Assembly: GCA_017527825.1 (NCBI GenBank)
Contig: JAFXPO010000019.1
Span: 62,001 to 126,000, forward strand
Reading direction: 5' to 3'
From: Oscillospiraceae bacterium
GTDB taxonomy: Bacteria > Bacillota > Clostridia > Oscillospirales > Oscillospiraceae
Length of the DNA: 64,000 nt
This document shows positions 17,335-25,794 of the stretch, in pieces. Under the pieces are notes generated by a model that worked only from the letters and a program-made list of their open reading frames with translations, ran no database searches and was not told the DNA's origin. The translations under genes were made by a program, and so were the position numbers. Each line of letters begins with the position of its first letter. Positions within the stretch are counted from its first letter, which is position 1.

Positions 17335-17478
17335 ATGAAGTACTACGAAGAGCCTAAACTTAGTGTCGTTATGTTCAATGCCAATGATATTATCTGCACC
17401 AGTGGGTGCGGCAATTTGGAGGAAAATGGTTTAGTAGAAGACTGTCTTGCAGACGGCTGTAACTCTGACGGTAACTGA
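17335..17478 (+). CDS. Short Cys-containing peptide, candidate RiPP precursor
   Basis: 47 residues from the ATG at 17335 behind GAGGAGGAGA. The N-terminal half MKYYEEPKLSVVMFNANDI looks like a leader, and the C-terminal half carries four cysteines (21, 25, 37, 42) among Gly, Asp and Asn. It has no signal peptide. The motif DIICTSG (residues 18-24) recurs as DVITTSG in the secreted peptide at 49777-49968. A radical SAM/SPASM enzyme with an N-terminal region like a peptide-recognition domain follows 79 nt downstream, separated by a stem-loop, which is typical of a precursor/maturase pair. Small KYE.P.-type peptides next to surface proteins are common in gut Clostridia; modification is inferred, not shown. 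Confidence 0.72.
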   Translation: MKYYEEPKLSVVMFNANDIICTSGCGNLEENGLVEDCLADGCNSDGN

Positions 17479-17501
17479 GCATAACACCTAAGTAACATCC
17501 C

Positions 17502-17533
17502 AAACAGGGGCAAGCAGCTTTTGTTGCTTGCCC
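17502..17533 (+). promoter_or_regulatory. Stem-loop between peptide gene and maturase gene
   Basis: AGGGGCAAGCA pairs with TGCTTGCCCCT around a 10-nt loop. There is no T-run after it on the plus strand, so it is more likely an RNA-stabilising or partial read-through element that would give more precursor than enzyme. Confidence 0.6.
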
Positions 17534-17556
17534 CTATCTCAAAAAAGGAAAACGCT

Positions 17557-18882
17557 ATGACAGAAATACTTGCGCCCATCGACGCGGCGGCGAAGCTGTG
17601 CGGACAGCAGAAGGTCAAGGCTGGCGTCAATTATCGCATGACCCATCACTGCGTCGAGGCGGCGTGCGACGAGGGGCGGCTGCTGTACCACACGCTGCTC
17701 GGCTCCATCTGCCTTATCCCCTCCGGCGGCGAGGAGGAAGCCCGCGAGGAACTGATCCGACGCTGGTATCTGGTGCCGGAAGCCTTCGACGAAAATAGCT
17801 TTGCGGATGAGGTGCGGAAGGTCGCCTCCCTCATCAAGCCAAAAGCGCAGCACAAGGATCATTTCACGATCCTCACCACCACGGACTGCAACGCCCGGTG
17901 CCGCTACTGCTATGAGCTGGGCAGAAAACGCGTATCCATGACGCGCGAGACCGCCGAAGCCGCGGCGGAGTACATGATCCGTCAAAGCGGCGGGGACAGA
18001 CCGCTCAGGCTATTCTGGTTCGGCGGGGAGCCGCTGTACAACATCCCAGCGATCGAGACCATCACCGGCATTCTCAACGACCGCGGGATCGCGTTCCATT
18101 CCGGCACAACCAGCAACGGCTTCTACCTGACGCCCGATGTGCTCCGAAAAGCGCGGGAGGACTGGCATCTGGAAAACGCCCAGATCACCATTGACGGCAC
18201 GCAGGGCGTTTACAACCGCGTCAAAGCCTACATCGATGACTGCGAGAACCCCTTCGAGCGGGTGCTGAGCAACATCGACGCCGCGCTGGCGTCCGGGATG
18301 CGTATTCTGATTCGCCTGAACATGGACAGGAACAACGCGGCGGATATCTCGGACGCGATCGATGAGCTGTGCGGCAGATTCCACGGCAAAGGCAACTGTA
18401 AAATCTACGTCGCGCTGCTCCGCTCGTACAAAAGCAAGGTCGCGGCATTTGATTCCGAGCAAGAACAGCTTGCGTGCTATTTTGCCCTGCGGGAAAAAAT
18501 CAAGGGCTACGGCATGCTGAGGATTCCCCCCTTGAGCCGGCAGCTCAAGCTGAATCGCTGCAAGGCTGACAATGACACCTGTGAGATCATTTTGCCGGAC
18601 GGACAGTTGGATCGCTGCCATCATTATACAGAGGGCGAGCAGGTGGGTTCGATCTTCCGGGAAGATCGCGACCAAGCTATGATTGACGCGTGGAAAGAAA
18701 TCCAGAAGGATTATCAGGCATGCAAAACCTGCCCTGCGTATCCCGTCTGCCTGAATCTCAAGAAGTGCGACTGGAACAAAGACGGCTGCACGCAAACGGA
18801 CAGAGCAATTCATCGGAGATCGCTGGAGGATCAGATTTTACAGCACTATGAGCGTGCAAAAACGAATCAAGCGGGGCTTTGA
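17557..18882 (+). CDS. Radical SAM/SPASM peptide maturase
   Basis: 441 residues from the ATG at 17557 behind AAAAAAGGAAA. The first 100 residues (CVEAACDEGRLLYHT.., then a hydrophobic-acidic pattern) precede the SAM domain and may bind a leader peptide. Cys111, Cys115 and Cys118 in CNARCRYCY bind the catalytic 4Fe-4S cluster, followed by FWFGGEPL (SAM-binding GGE). The C-terminal SPASM region has CHHYTEGEQVGSI and CKTCPAYPVCLNLKKC..DGC for two auxiliary clusters. Relatives install thioether or carbon-carbon crosslinks in ribosomal peptides. The natural partner is the 47-residue peptide just upstream; the two exported proteins downstream, with shared tails, are alternative substrates. Confidence 0.85.
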   Translation: MTEILAPIDAAAKLCGQQKVKAGVNYRMTHHCVEAACDEGRLLYHTLLGSICLIPSGGEEEAREELIRRWYLVPEAFDENSFADEVRKVASLIKPKAQHKDHFTILTTTDCNARCRYCYELGRKRVSMTRETAEAAAEYMIRQSGGDRPLRLFWFGGEPLYNIPAIETITGILNDRGIAFHSGTTSNGFYLTPDVLRKAREDWHLENAQITIDGTQGVYNRVKAYIDDCENPFERVLSNIDAALASGMRILIRLNMDRNNAADISDAIDELCGRFHGKGNCKIYVALLRSYKSKVAAFDSEQEQLACYFALREKIKGYGMLRIPPLSRQLKLNRCKADNDTCEIILPDGQLDRCHHYTEGEQVGSIFREDRDQAMIDAWKEIQKDYQACKTCPAYPVCLNLKKCDWNKDGCTQTDRAIHRRSLEDQILQHYERAKTNQAGL

Positions 18883-18885
18883 AAA

Positions 18886-19254
18886 ATGGCAAAACAGAGC
18901 AAGCGAATGATACTGATAATCGCGCTGGCTGCCGCAGCGGTAGTCTGCGTGATCCTGCTTCACGGGAAAGAGAAGCCAACCGAGGAAAGCGCAATGGAAG
19001 AAATCCCGGTCTTGGACAATCAAGCCGAGAATCATCAAGCCGAAGAACGCCAAGGCGAAAAAGAGCAATCCGAGGAAATCGACGCGGGAGACGTAAGTTT
19101 GAGCGAAGCCGCCGAGCCGATCCCTCCGGTCGCCGATGAAGCGGGCACGGACAGCGCCAACGAAGGAATCGAAGCGGAAGGACTGCCTTCCATACCAGAC
19201 TTTGAACAATACTGGCAGGGCGAGCTTGAACTGCCGGATGACGAATTGAACTAA
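18886..19254 (+). CDS. Membrane-anchored acidic protein with LPDDELN tail
   Basis: 122 residues, starting 4 nt after the maturase stop. One hydrophobic segment at about residues 8-24 after a basic start suggests an uncleaved signal anchor, leaving an acidic, Glu-rich and low-complexity outer domain. It ends exactly in ELELPDDELN. The next protein ends in ENELPDDDLN and also contains NDLPDDELT, so the tail is a deliberate motif shared across neighbouring genes. No family was recognised. Position directly behind a radical SAM/SPASM enzyme makes the tail a candidate recognition, attachment or modification signal. Confidence 0.72.
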   Translation: MAKQSKRMILIIALAAAAVVCVILLHGKEKPTEESAMEEIPVLDNQAENHQAEERQGEKEQSEEIDAGDVSLSEAAEPIPPVADEAGTDSANEGIEAEGLPSIPDFEQYWQGELELPDDELN

Positions 19255-19266
19255 GGGGGAACCTGA

Positions 19267-20037
19267 ATGAAAAAAATCATGACAGTGCTGCTGGCTTTGG
19301 TGATGGTTTTCGGCATCTCCGCCACAGCATTTGCAGCGGACGCAGGAAAGGAAGCGGACGCGCTGCACGAGCTTGGACTATTCAAGGGCTACGGGGACGT
19401 CAACGGCTCGCCGGTCTACGGTCTGGAGGATGAAATGAACCGTGCGCAGGGAATCATCCTACTGGTGCGTATGCTGGGTAAGGAAAGCGAGGCGCTTGCC
19501 GGTTCTTGGACACATCCCTTTGCAGATACGGAAGCATACTACGACAAATATGTGGGCTATGCCTACGCAAACAAACTGACCAACGGCATCAGCGGCACAG
19601 AATTCGGCGGTAATCTGCGGACGACAAATAAAATGTTCGCCACGTTCTGCCTGCGGGCGTTGGGCTATCGTGACAGCGGAAATAACCCGGAGTTCACCTG
19701 GGACACCGCCATGGAAAAGGCGAAGAGCGTAGGGCTTGACACGGGAACGACGGAGACAGTGTGCAAACGGTCATCCGCAGTGGACCTGTTCTGGACCGCC
19801 TTGAACACAAAAATAAATGGTTCCGGCAAAACAATGGGCGAAAAGCTGATATCGGACGGCGTATTCACCGCAGAAAGCTTCTCCTCAGCCAAGAAGCTGG
19901 CGGAAGACGCAACAACAGGCGAAAATGATCTGCCGGATGACGAACTGACAAACGGTGACGGAGAGGGGTCACAAACGGGAGGGAATCCCACAACGCCCAA
20001 GGATGAGAACGAACTCCCGGACGATGATTTGAATTGA
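19267..20037 (+). CDS. Secreted SLH-like protein with repeated LPDD(E/D)LN motif
   Basis: 256 residues with a signal peptide cleaved after ATAFA (residue 23). The body resembles degenerate S-layer-homology units: LHELGLFKGYGD, EDEMNRAQGIILLVRMLGKE, HPFADTEAYYDKYVGYAYANKLTNG, and NKMFATFCLRALGY. SLH domains bind secondary cell-wall polymer, so the protein may sit in the wall. After about residue 210 it turns into a low-complexity tail with NDLPDDELT, a Gly-rich stretch and the final ENELPDDDLN. It lies 12 nt behind the previous gene and is the last gene of the surface/maturase operon. Confidence 0.78.
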   Translation: MKKIMTVLLALVMVFGISATAFAADAGKEADALHELGLFKGYGDVNGSPVYGLEDEMNRAQGIILLVRMLGKESEALAGSWTHPFADTEAYYDKYVGYAYANKLTNGISGTEFGGNLRTTNKMFATFCLRALGYRDSGNNPEFTWDTAMEKAKSVGLDTGTTETVCKRSSAVDLFWTALNTKINGSGKTMGEKLISDGVFTAESFSSAKKLAEDATTGENDLPDDELTNGDGEGSQTGGNPTTPKDENELPDDDLN

Positions 20038-20145
20038 GCAAAGGTAACCTCCGGCAGCGAAAAGAAACCCGCCGGGTATTATGCTGTGCTCCCAAACGTG
20101 CGTCCAAAGGATTTCAAGCTCCGTGAACTGCCTCGAAAAAAAAAC

Positions 20146-20185
20146 AAAAAACTCTTGATTTTCGATTGAAAATCAAGAGTTTTTT
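20146..20185 (-). terminator. Terminator for tRNA-Arg (works both ways)
   Basis: ACTCTTGATTTTC pairs perfectly with GAAAATCAAGAGT around a 4-nt loop, with A- and T-runs on both sides. It starts right at the CCA end of the tRNA on the minus strand and also closes the surface operon on the plus strand. Confidence 0.88.
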
Positions 20186-20261
20186 GGTACGCCGTGAGGG
20201 ATTCGAACCCCCGGCCTTCTGGTCCGTAGCCAGACGCTCTATCCAGCTGAGCTAACGGCGC
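20185..20261 (-). tRNA. tRNA-Arg (ACG anticodon)
   Basis: The minus strand folds into a full cloverleaf: acceptor stem GCGCCGT/ACGGCGT, D arm GCTC..GAGC, anticodon stem TCTGG/CCAGA with loop CTACGGA (anticodon ACG), T arm with GGTTCGAATCC, and an encoded CCA. The ACG anticodon reads CGN arginine codons. Confidence 0.96.
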
Positions 20262-20366
20262 GAACGTTTTGTTGTCCAACAGACAGCTTAGATAATATAG
20301 CATATCCTCAAGAAAAATGCAAGAGGTTTTTTCAAGTTTTTTCAAAAAACTTCTCCATATTTCGGA

Positions 20367-20395
20367 TTGTATTCGGCGGTCAAATCCTGTATAGT
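20367..20395 (+). promoter_or_regulatory. Promoter for the BMP-family gene
   Basis: TTGTAT (20367-20372), a 17-bp spacer and TATAGT (20390-20395), 36 bp before the TTG start. Confidence 0.6.
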
Positions 20396-20430
20396 GATAA
20401 GCGTATTCCAAATCCAAGGAGGAACTCCCT

Positions 20431-22383
20431 TTGAGCAGACAAGAAGCCGTCACACAGTATCAGGAAGCGCTCAAGCGCGGCCGTAAAACCTATAAGGAGC
20501 GCATTCTGCGTGGTCAGTACCCTTACCCGCAAGTGCTCGACGAAATTCTTGACGACACAATGACTGCCGGACAGGTGGACATGGGGCTGTTGGAAATCCC
20601 CGCGAGCCGCATCTGCGGCACCAAGACCCAGGGCAGGCGCGACGCCTTTGCCGCTGACTTCATGCCGCTTATGCCGGTCGACAGCGAATTCGCGTCCAAG
20701 TGGATCAATCTCTGCGCCGCTCACCTCAGCGACGAGGGTATCCGTGAGCCGGTGCGCTGCTTCGAGTATCTGGGGCGGTTCTTCGTTCAAGAGGGCAACA
20801 AACGCGTCAGTGTGCTGAAAAGCTACGGCGCACCGTCTATCCCCGCCTATGTAACCCGCATCGTTCCCGCGTGGTCAGAGGACCCCGCCATTCGCGCGTA
20901 TTACGACTTCATGGAGTCCTATCAGCTCACGGGACTTTATCAGGTCTCCTTCAGCCGTCCCGGACGGTTCGCCAAGCTGCAAAGCGCCCTCGGCCGCGAG
21001 CCGGGACAGGTCTGGACGGAGATGGAGCGCCGCAGCTTTCTCTCCGGCTACTGGGCGTTCGAGAAGGCGTTCAACAAGCTCGGCGGCGACAAGCTGAACG
21101 TTACCGTCGCGGACGCGATGCTGGTCTTTCTCAAGCTGTACACCTTCGATCAGCTCAAGGGCATGAGCGCCGCGGAACTGAACAAGGCGCTCTCCGCCGT
21201 GTGGCCGGACGTCCGCGTCGCGGCGCAAAGCGAGCCGGTGGCTGTCAGCACCGAGTCACAGGAACCCGCCGAATCCGAGACCAACGTGCTGCGAAAAATT
21301 GTTCAGACCGTTGCGCCGACGAAGCTGCGGCTTGCCTTCGTCAGCGACTACCTGCCCGAACACAGCGACTGGGCGCACGCGCACGACCTCGGTCGTCAGT
21401 ATGTTGAGGCGGTGCTGGGCGACCGCGTGGTCTGCCAAACCTACTACGGCGCGCAAAACGCCGAGGCGGTAATGGAGGAAGCGGTGAAGGACGGCGCACA
21501 GGTCATCTTCGGCACCACACCGTCGCTGATCGGCGCGTGCCGCAAGGTCGCCGCCGCGCACCCTGACGTAAAGGTGCTCAGCTGCTCCATCTCCATGCCG
21601 TATCTGGGGATGCGAACCTATTATTGCCGAATCTACGAGGGCAAGTTCGTCACCGGCGCCATTGCGGGCGCACTGTGCCGCAACAATAGCATCGGTTACG
21701 TTGCCAGCAACCCGATCCTCGGCGTACCGGCAAGCATCAACGCCTTTGCCCTCGGCGCGCAGCTGACGAACCCGAACGCCAAAATCAAGCTCTGCTGGTC
21801 GTGCGTGGACGAACACGCCATGGAGACGCTGGCGACAGGCGGCGCAACGATCATCTCCAACCGTGACGTACCAACGCCCGATCGCATGTGCGAACCGTGG
21901 GGGCTGTGCACCGTGGAAAACGGCAAATACCACGCCATCGCCTCCCCCTACTGGCACTGGGGCAAGGTCTACGAGAAGCTGATTCGCGGCATTCTGAACG
22001 GCAGCTGGGACGCCATGAGCTCTGGCGGCGACCGCGCCGTGAACTACTGGTGGGGCATGCGCAGTGGCTCTATCGGCGTACTGATCGACAATGAGCTGCC
22101 CGCCGGTGTGCGTCAACTGGCAAATCTTCTGTGTCGCGGCGTAGCGGACGGCTCGATCCTCCCCTTTGAGCGGATGATTCGCTCGCAGGACGGCATGCTC
22201 CGCAGCGACGGATCGCACTTCTTCTCCCCGGATGAAATTCTTCACATGGACTGGTTCGCGGACAACGTGGACGGCTCGCTCCCCTCGTTCGACGAGCTGC
22301 TGCCTATGGCGCGGGGACTTGCCCGCTTGCAGGGCGTCTACCGCGACGAGATCGTACCCGAAAAGAGCGGCACCATTCTCTGA
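20431..22383 (+). CDS. Large BMP-family (Med-type) binding protein without signal peptide
   Basis: 650 residues from a TTG at 20431 behind AAGGAGGA. Residues 1-280 contain a region with EGNKRVSVLKSYGAPSIPAYVTRI, resembling the catalytic-loop style of ParB/sulfiredoxin-type domains. From about residue 300 a BMP-family (PF02608) periplasmic-binding fold follows: LRLAFVSDYLP, DGAQVIFGTTPSLI, YEGKFVTGAIAGALC, IGYVASNPILGVPASINAFALGA. BMP proteins usually bind nucleosides outside the cell, but no signal or lipobox is seen here, so the domain probably acts in the cytoplasm, perhaps as a nucleoside or purine sensor. It is followed by a phosphoesterase gene 56 nt downstream. Confidence 0.75.
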   Translation: MSRQEAVTQYQEALKRGRKTYKERILRGQYPYPQVLDEILDDTMTAGQVDMGLLEIPASRICGTKTQGRRDAFAADFMPLMPVDSEFASKWINLCAAHLSDEGIREPVRCFEYLGRFFVQEGNKRVSVLKSYGAPSIPAYVTRIVPAWSEDPAIRAYYDFMESYQLTGLYQVSFSRPGRFAKLQSALGREPGQVWTEMERRSFLSGYWAFEKAFNKLGGDKLNVTVADAMLVFLKLYTFDQLKGMSAAELNKALSAVWPDVRVAAQSEPVAVSTESQEPAESETNVLRKIVQTVAPTKLRLAFVSDYLPEHSDWAHAHDLGRQYVEAVLGDRVVCQTYYGAQNAEAVMEEAVKDGAQVIFGTTPSLIGACRKVAAAHPDVKVLSCSISMPYLGMRTYYCRIYEGKFVTGAIAGALCRNNSIGYVASNPILGVPASINAFALGAQLTNPNAKIKLCWSCVDEHAMETLATGGATIISNRDVPTPDRMCEPWGLCTVENGKYHAIASPYWHWGKVYEKLIRGILNGSWDAMSSGGDRAVNYWWGMRSGSIGVLIDNELPAGVRQLANLLCRGVADGSILPFERMIRSQDGMLRSDGSHFFSPDEILHMDWFADNVDGSLPSFDELLPMARGLARLQGVYRDEIVPEKSGTIL

Positions 22384-22439
22384 TTTTACCATTTGTTTCT
22401 GTGTGTATGATAGATATATAAATAAAAGAGGGATACGCC

Positions 22440-23030
22440 ATGAAGCTGCTCCTGCTTTCCGACGTCGAAAGTCAGTACCTCTGGGATTATTATCAGCCCG
22501 GACGGCTGGACGACGTTGACCTGATGCTCTCCTGCGGCGACCTGAGCGCGAAGTACCTGTCGTTTCTTGTGACGATGGGGCGGGCGCCGCTGCTGTATGT
22601 CCATGGCAACCACGACCGCACTTACGAAAGCCATCCGCCGGAGGGCTGTGACTGCATTGAGGATAAGTTGGTCAAGGTGAGCGGTCTGCGCATTCTCGGT
22701 CTCGGCGGGAGCATCCGCTACAACGGCGGCTCCAACCAGTACACCGAGCGGGAAATGGCGCGGCGGCTGATGAAGCTCTGGCCGCGCATCATTCTGGCAG
22801 GCGGCGTGGACATCGTATTGACCCACTCCCCCGCCAGAGGTCTCGGCGATGACAGCGATCCCGCCCATGTGGGCTTCGGCTGCTACCTCAAGCTGCTGGA
22901 CACCTTCCACCCCAAATACTTTGTCCACGGTCATGTTCACATGAACTATGGCGCAAGCATTGAGCGCGTGCGCAGCTACGGTGAAACCACCATCATCAAT
23001 GCCTATGAAAAATATTATCTGGATATCTGA
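22440..23030 (+). CDS. Calcineurin-like metallophosphoesterase
   Basis: 196 residues with the two-metal phosphoesterase motifs: a D-x-E start in LLLSDVESQ (residues 5-13, where most relatives have D-x-H), SCGDLS (near 31), VHGNHDRTY (near 54), LTHSPARG (near 126) and HGHVHMNYG (near 163). It hydrolyses an unknown phosphoester in the cytoplasm. The Glu in place of His in the first motif is noteworthy but also seen in some small phosphoesterases. It probably shares the promoter of the BMP-family gene and ends at a strong terminator. Confidence 0.85.
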   Translation: MKLLLLSDVESQYLWDYYQPGRLDDVDLMLSCGDLSAKYLSFLVTMGRAPLLYVHGNHDRTYESHPPEGCDCIEDKLVKVSGLRILGLGGSIRYNGGSNQYTEREMARRLMKLWPRIILAGGVDIVLTHSPARGLGDDSDPAHVGFGCYLKLLDTFHPKYFVHGHVHMNYGASIERVRSYGETTIINAYEKYYLDI

Positions 23031-23036
23031 TAAAAA

Positions 23037-23066
23037 AAAGAAACGGCTTGCGCCGTTTCTTTTTTT
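23037..23066 (+). terminator. Bidirectional terminator between convergent genes
   Basis: AAAGAAACGGC/GCCGTTTCTTT with a TTGC loop and T-runs on both strands. It closes the phosphoesterase gene and, overlapping its stop codon, the sucrose PTS operon. Confidence 0.9.
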
Positions 23067-24033
23067 ATCGGTTGAGAATCGCTTCCACTTCGGAGCGCTC
23101 CGGCATGGAACGGATCGCTCCGTGCCGCGTGGTGACGATGTACGCCGCCGTGTTGGCAAAGCGCAGCATCTCATGGAGCTGGGCCTCCGTCAAGCCGTCC
23201 AGACCGTGATCGAGGATGTAATTCAGCACCGAGGCGCAGAACGTGTCCCCCGCTCCGGTGGTCTCGATCACGCAGCCGAGGGTGCAGCCCGGCTCAAATG
23301 CACGCATGTCGCCATAGTAGCAGTAGCTGCCCTCCGCACCCGCGGTGATGTCCAGCAGGCGGATGTTCGGGTTCTGCGCCCGAAGCATTGCCGCGCCCTT
23401 GTCAAAGTCGGTGGTACCGCACAGGAACTCCACCTCGTTGTCCGAAATTTTCAGCACGTCGCACTGCGCAAGTCCCCACGCGATTTGCTCCTTCGCCGCG
23501 TCCTCGCTGTCCCACAGAGGCGGACGGAGGTTGGGATCGTAGGAGATAACCGCGCCGTTTTGCCGCGCCAGTTCAATGGCGCGGTGGGTGGCGGAACGCA
23601 CCGGCTCGTCGGTCAGGGACAGAGAGCCGAAGTGAAAAATGCGGCAGCTGCTCAGCACGTCCTCGTCCAGCTCGTCGGCAGCCAGGTTCACGTCCGCGCC
23701 GGGCTTGCGGTAAAAGCTGAAATCCCGGTCGCCATTCTCAAAGGTATGCACCACCGCGAGCGTCGTATGCACCGCCTTGTCGCGGCACAGTCCGCGGCTG
23801 TCAATGCCGACGGAGCGAAGCGTCTCTTCCAGCACATCACCGAAGCCGTCCGCGCCGACTTTGCCGAGAAAGGCACAGCGTTTGCCCAGCTTGCGCAGCA
23901 TCGCCAGCACATTTGCCGGTGCACCGCCGGGATTCGCCTCAAAGAGGGTATTCCCCTGCTCGCTCCTGCCGTGCTGGGTGAAGTCGATCAGCAGCTCACC
24001 GAGAGCCACTACATCATAGTTTTTTTCGCTCAT
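23065..24033 (-). CDS. Fructokinase (PfkB family)
   Basis: 322 residues of the ribokinase/PfkB fold. GELLIDF and the substrate-side NPGGAPANVLAMLRKLG (near residues 34-50) are visible, as is the ATP/anion-hole signature ETTGAGDTFCASVLNYI (near 252), whose Asp is the catalytic base. It phosphorylates a sugar, most likely the fructose released from sucrose or sucrose-6-phosphate. It is the last gene of the run EIIBCA-HPr-EI-kinase, 9 nt after the EI stop, which supports a sucrose/fructose role. A close alternative is 2-keto-3-deoxygluconate kinase. Confidence 0.88.
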   Translation of the reverse strand: MSEKNYDVVALGELLIDFTQHGRSEQGNTLFEANPGGAPANVLAMLRKLGKRCAFLGKVGADGFGDVLEETLRSVGIDSRGLCRDKAVHTTLAVVHTFENGDRDFSFYRKPGADVNLAADELDEDVLSSCRIFHFGSLSLTDEPVRSATHRAIELARQNGAVISYDPNLRPPLWDSEDAAKEQIAWGLAQCDVLKISDNEVEFLCGTTDFDKGAAMLRAQNPNIRLLDITAGAEGSYCYYGDMRAFEPGCTLGCVIETTGAGDTFCASVLNYILDHGLDGLTEAQLHEMLRFANTAAYIVTTRHGAIRSMPERSEVEAILNR

Positions 24034-24042
24034 AGTCTCTGA

Positions 24043-25719
24043 TCAAACCGGCGTCTGGTCGCTGGCGAGATCGCCCAGCAGCTTATCACGCACCTGCGCG
24101 ACATTGGTCTCAATGATCTTCTTGCGCAGGGGCAGGACGGCGCGCGGGGAAACCGACAGCTCGTCGATGCCGATGGAGAGGAAGGTCTCGGTCAGCTGCA
24201 GGTCTGCGCCCAACTCGCCGCAAATGCCGACCCAGATGCCATTCTTGTGGGCGTTGTCCGCGACCATCTTCAGCAGACGCAGCACCGCAGGGTGATGCGG
24301 GTCAAAGAAGCGACCGAGGTCATTGTTCTGGCGGTCACAGGCGAGCGTGTACTGGGTCAGGTCGTTGGTGCCGCAGGAGAAGAAGTCAACCTCCTTGGCG
24401 AGACGGTCACTCATGATCGCCGCCGCAGGCGTTTCGATCATAATGCCGATCTGCACATCATCGGAGTAGGCAATGCCCTCGCTGTCCAGCTCCTTCTTGA
24501 CTTGCTCGCACATCTTCTTGGCTTCCTTGACCTCCCAGACGCTGGCGACCATCGGGAACATGATGCACAGCTTGCCGAACGCCGACGCGCGGTAAAGCGC
24601 GCGGAGCTGGGTTCTGAAGATTTCGGGACGGTTGAGGCAGATACGCAGTGCGCGGTTGCCCATGGCAGGATTCTCCTCCTGCGGGAGGTTGAAGTAGCCG
24701 ATCTGCTTGTCCGCGCCGATGTCCAGCGTGCGGATGACCACTTCCTTGCCGTCCATATCCGAGAGCACCTTTTTGTACGCCTCGAACTGATAGTCCTCGG
24801 TGGGGAAGTCGTCGCAGCCGAGGTAGAGGAACTCGCTGCGGAACAGACCGATGCCGCCGCCGTCGTTCTTGAGCACGTTGTGTACGTCCTCAGGGTTGCC
24901 AATGTTGCAGTAAATGCGAATCTTGTGACCGTCCTTGGTGACGTTCTCCTTGCCCTTGAGCTGATCCAGCATCTCCTGAAGCTTGAGCTGTTCCTCGCGC
25001 TTCTTCATCAGGTGCGCGCGGGTGTCGGCGTCCGCCTCCAACACCGCGGTGCCGGTTCCGCCGTCCACGATAACCTCGCGACCCGCGTATTCCTTTTTCA
25101 GCTGGTCGCCCACGCCGATGATGGCGGGAATGCCCATGGTGCGGGCAAGAATGGCGGTATGGCTGGAGCCGGAGCCTCCCTCGGTGATGAAGCCCAGAAT
25201 CTTGCTCTTATCCAGCTGAACGGTCTCGCTGGGGGCGAGGTCGTCAGAGGCGAGGATCACAGGCACATCGCTATCGATACCGCCCTGCACCGCGCCGGTC
25301 AGGATGCCGATGATGCGGTTGGAGACGTCCTTCACGTCCGCCGCGCGCGCCTGCATGTAGGTATCGTCCATGTTGGCGAACATCTCCGCGAACTGGTCGC
25401 GCACGTCACTGACGACCGCTTCGGCGTTGGTTCCACCCTTGATCGCCTCTTCGATCGCCTCCTCGTAGTCGAGGTCCTCCGCCATCATCTGATGGGTCTC
25501 AAACAACAGTGCGGCTTCGTCGCCCGCCTCGGCGCGCGCCTTGTCGGCGAGCGCGCCAAGCTGGTCGATCGCTTTTGCCTGCGCGTCCTTGAAGCGCTTC
25601 CACTCCGTCTCGACGTCGGAGACTGTGGTACGGGTGATTTCGGCTTTGGCGCGCTGATAGAAATAGAGCGGACCGGCAGCGACGCCGGCAGATACGCCCT
25701 TACCTTGAATCGAGATCAT
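24043..25719 (-). CDS. ptsI: PTS enzyme I (phosphoenolpyruvate-protein phosphotransferase)
   Basis: 558 residues, close to the usual ~570. His187 in GGSGSSHTAILARTMG is the phosphorylated histidine. The PEP-binding C-terminal barrel shows GIGLFRSEFLYL, GNRALRICL, MIETPAA, FFSCGTNDLTQYTLA and the active-site Cys in VGICGELGAD. It moves phosphate from PEP to HPr in the cytoplasm. The gene follows the HPr gene with a 75-nt gap that holds a stem-loop, and precedes the fructokinase. The general PTS genes being placed inside a sugar-specific operon suggests that PTS use is centred on this sugar. Confidence 0.95.
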   Translation of the reverse strand: MISIQGKGVSAGVAAGPLYFYQRAKAEITRTTVSDVETEWKRFKDAQAKAIDQLGALADKARAEAGDEAALLFETHQMMAEDLDYEEAIEEAIKGGTNAEAVVSDVRDQFAEMFANMDDTYMQARAADVKDVSNRIIGILTGAVQGGIDSDVPVILASDDLAPSETVQLDKSKILGFITEGGSGSSHTAILARTMGIPAIIGVGDQLKKEYAGREVIVDGGTGTAVLEADADTRAHLMKKREEQLKLQEMLDQLKGKENVTKDGHKIRIYCNIGNPEDVHNVLKNDGGGIGLFRSEFLYLGCDDFPTEDYQFEAYKKVLSDMDGKEVVIRTLDIGADKQIGYFNLPQEENPAMGNRALRICLNRPEIFRTQLRALYRASAFGKLCIMFPMVASVWEVKEAKKMCEQVKKELDSEGIAYSDDVQIGIMIETPAAAIMSDRLAKEVDFFSCGTNDLTQYTLACDRQNNDLGRFFDPHHPAVLRLLKMVADNAHKNGIWVGICGELGADLQLTETFLSIGIDELSVSPRAVLPLRKKIIETNVAQVRDKLLGDLASDQTPV

Positions 25720-25750
25720 CGTCTTTACTCCCTTCGTATCGTTGCATACA

Positions 25751-25782
25751 GAAAACGGCTGTCACTCCGGGCAGCCGTTTTC
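25751..25782 (-). promoter_or_regulatory. Stem-loop between HPr and EI genes
   Basis: GAAAACGGCTG pairs with CAGCCGTTTTC around a 10-nt loop. There is no T-run behind it on the minus strand, so it is more likely to protect the upstream mRNA than to end it. Confidence 0.55.
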
Positions 25783-25794
25783 CGTTATTGTGGC

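Noticed and set aside
12044-20037. CRISPR or repeat array in the surface-protein region
   Set aside because: The repeats are protein-level beta-helix turns with variable DNA and no fixed spacers; no array is present in the window.
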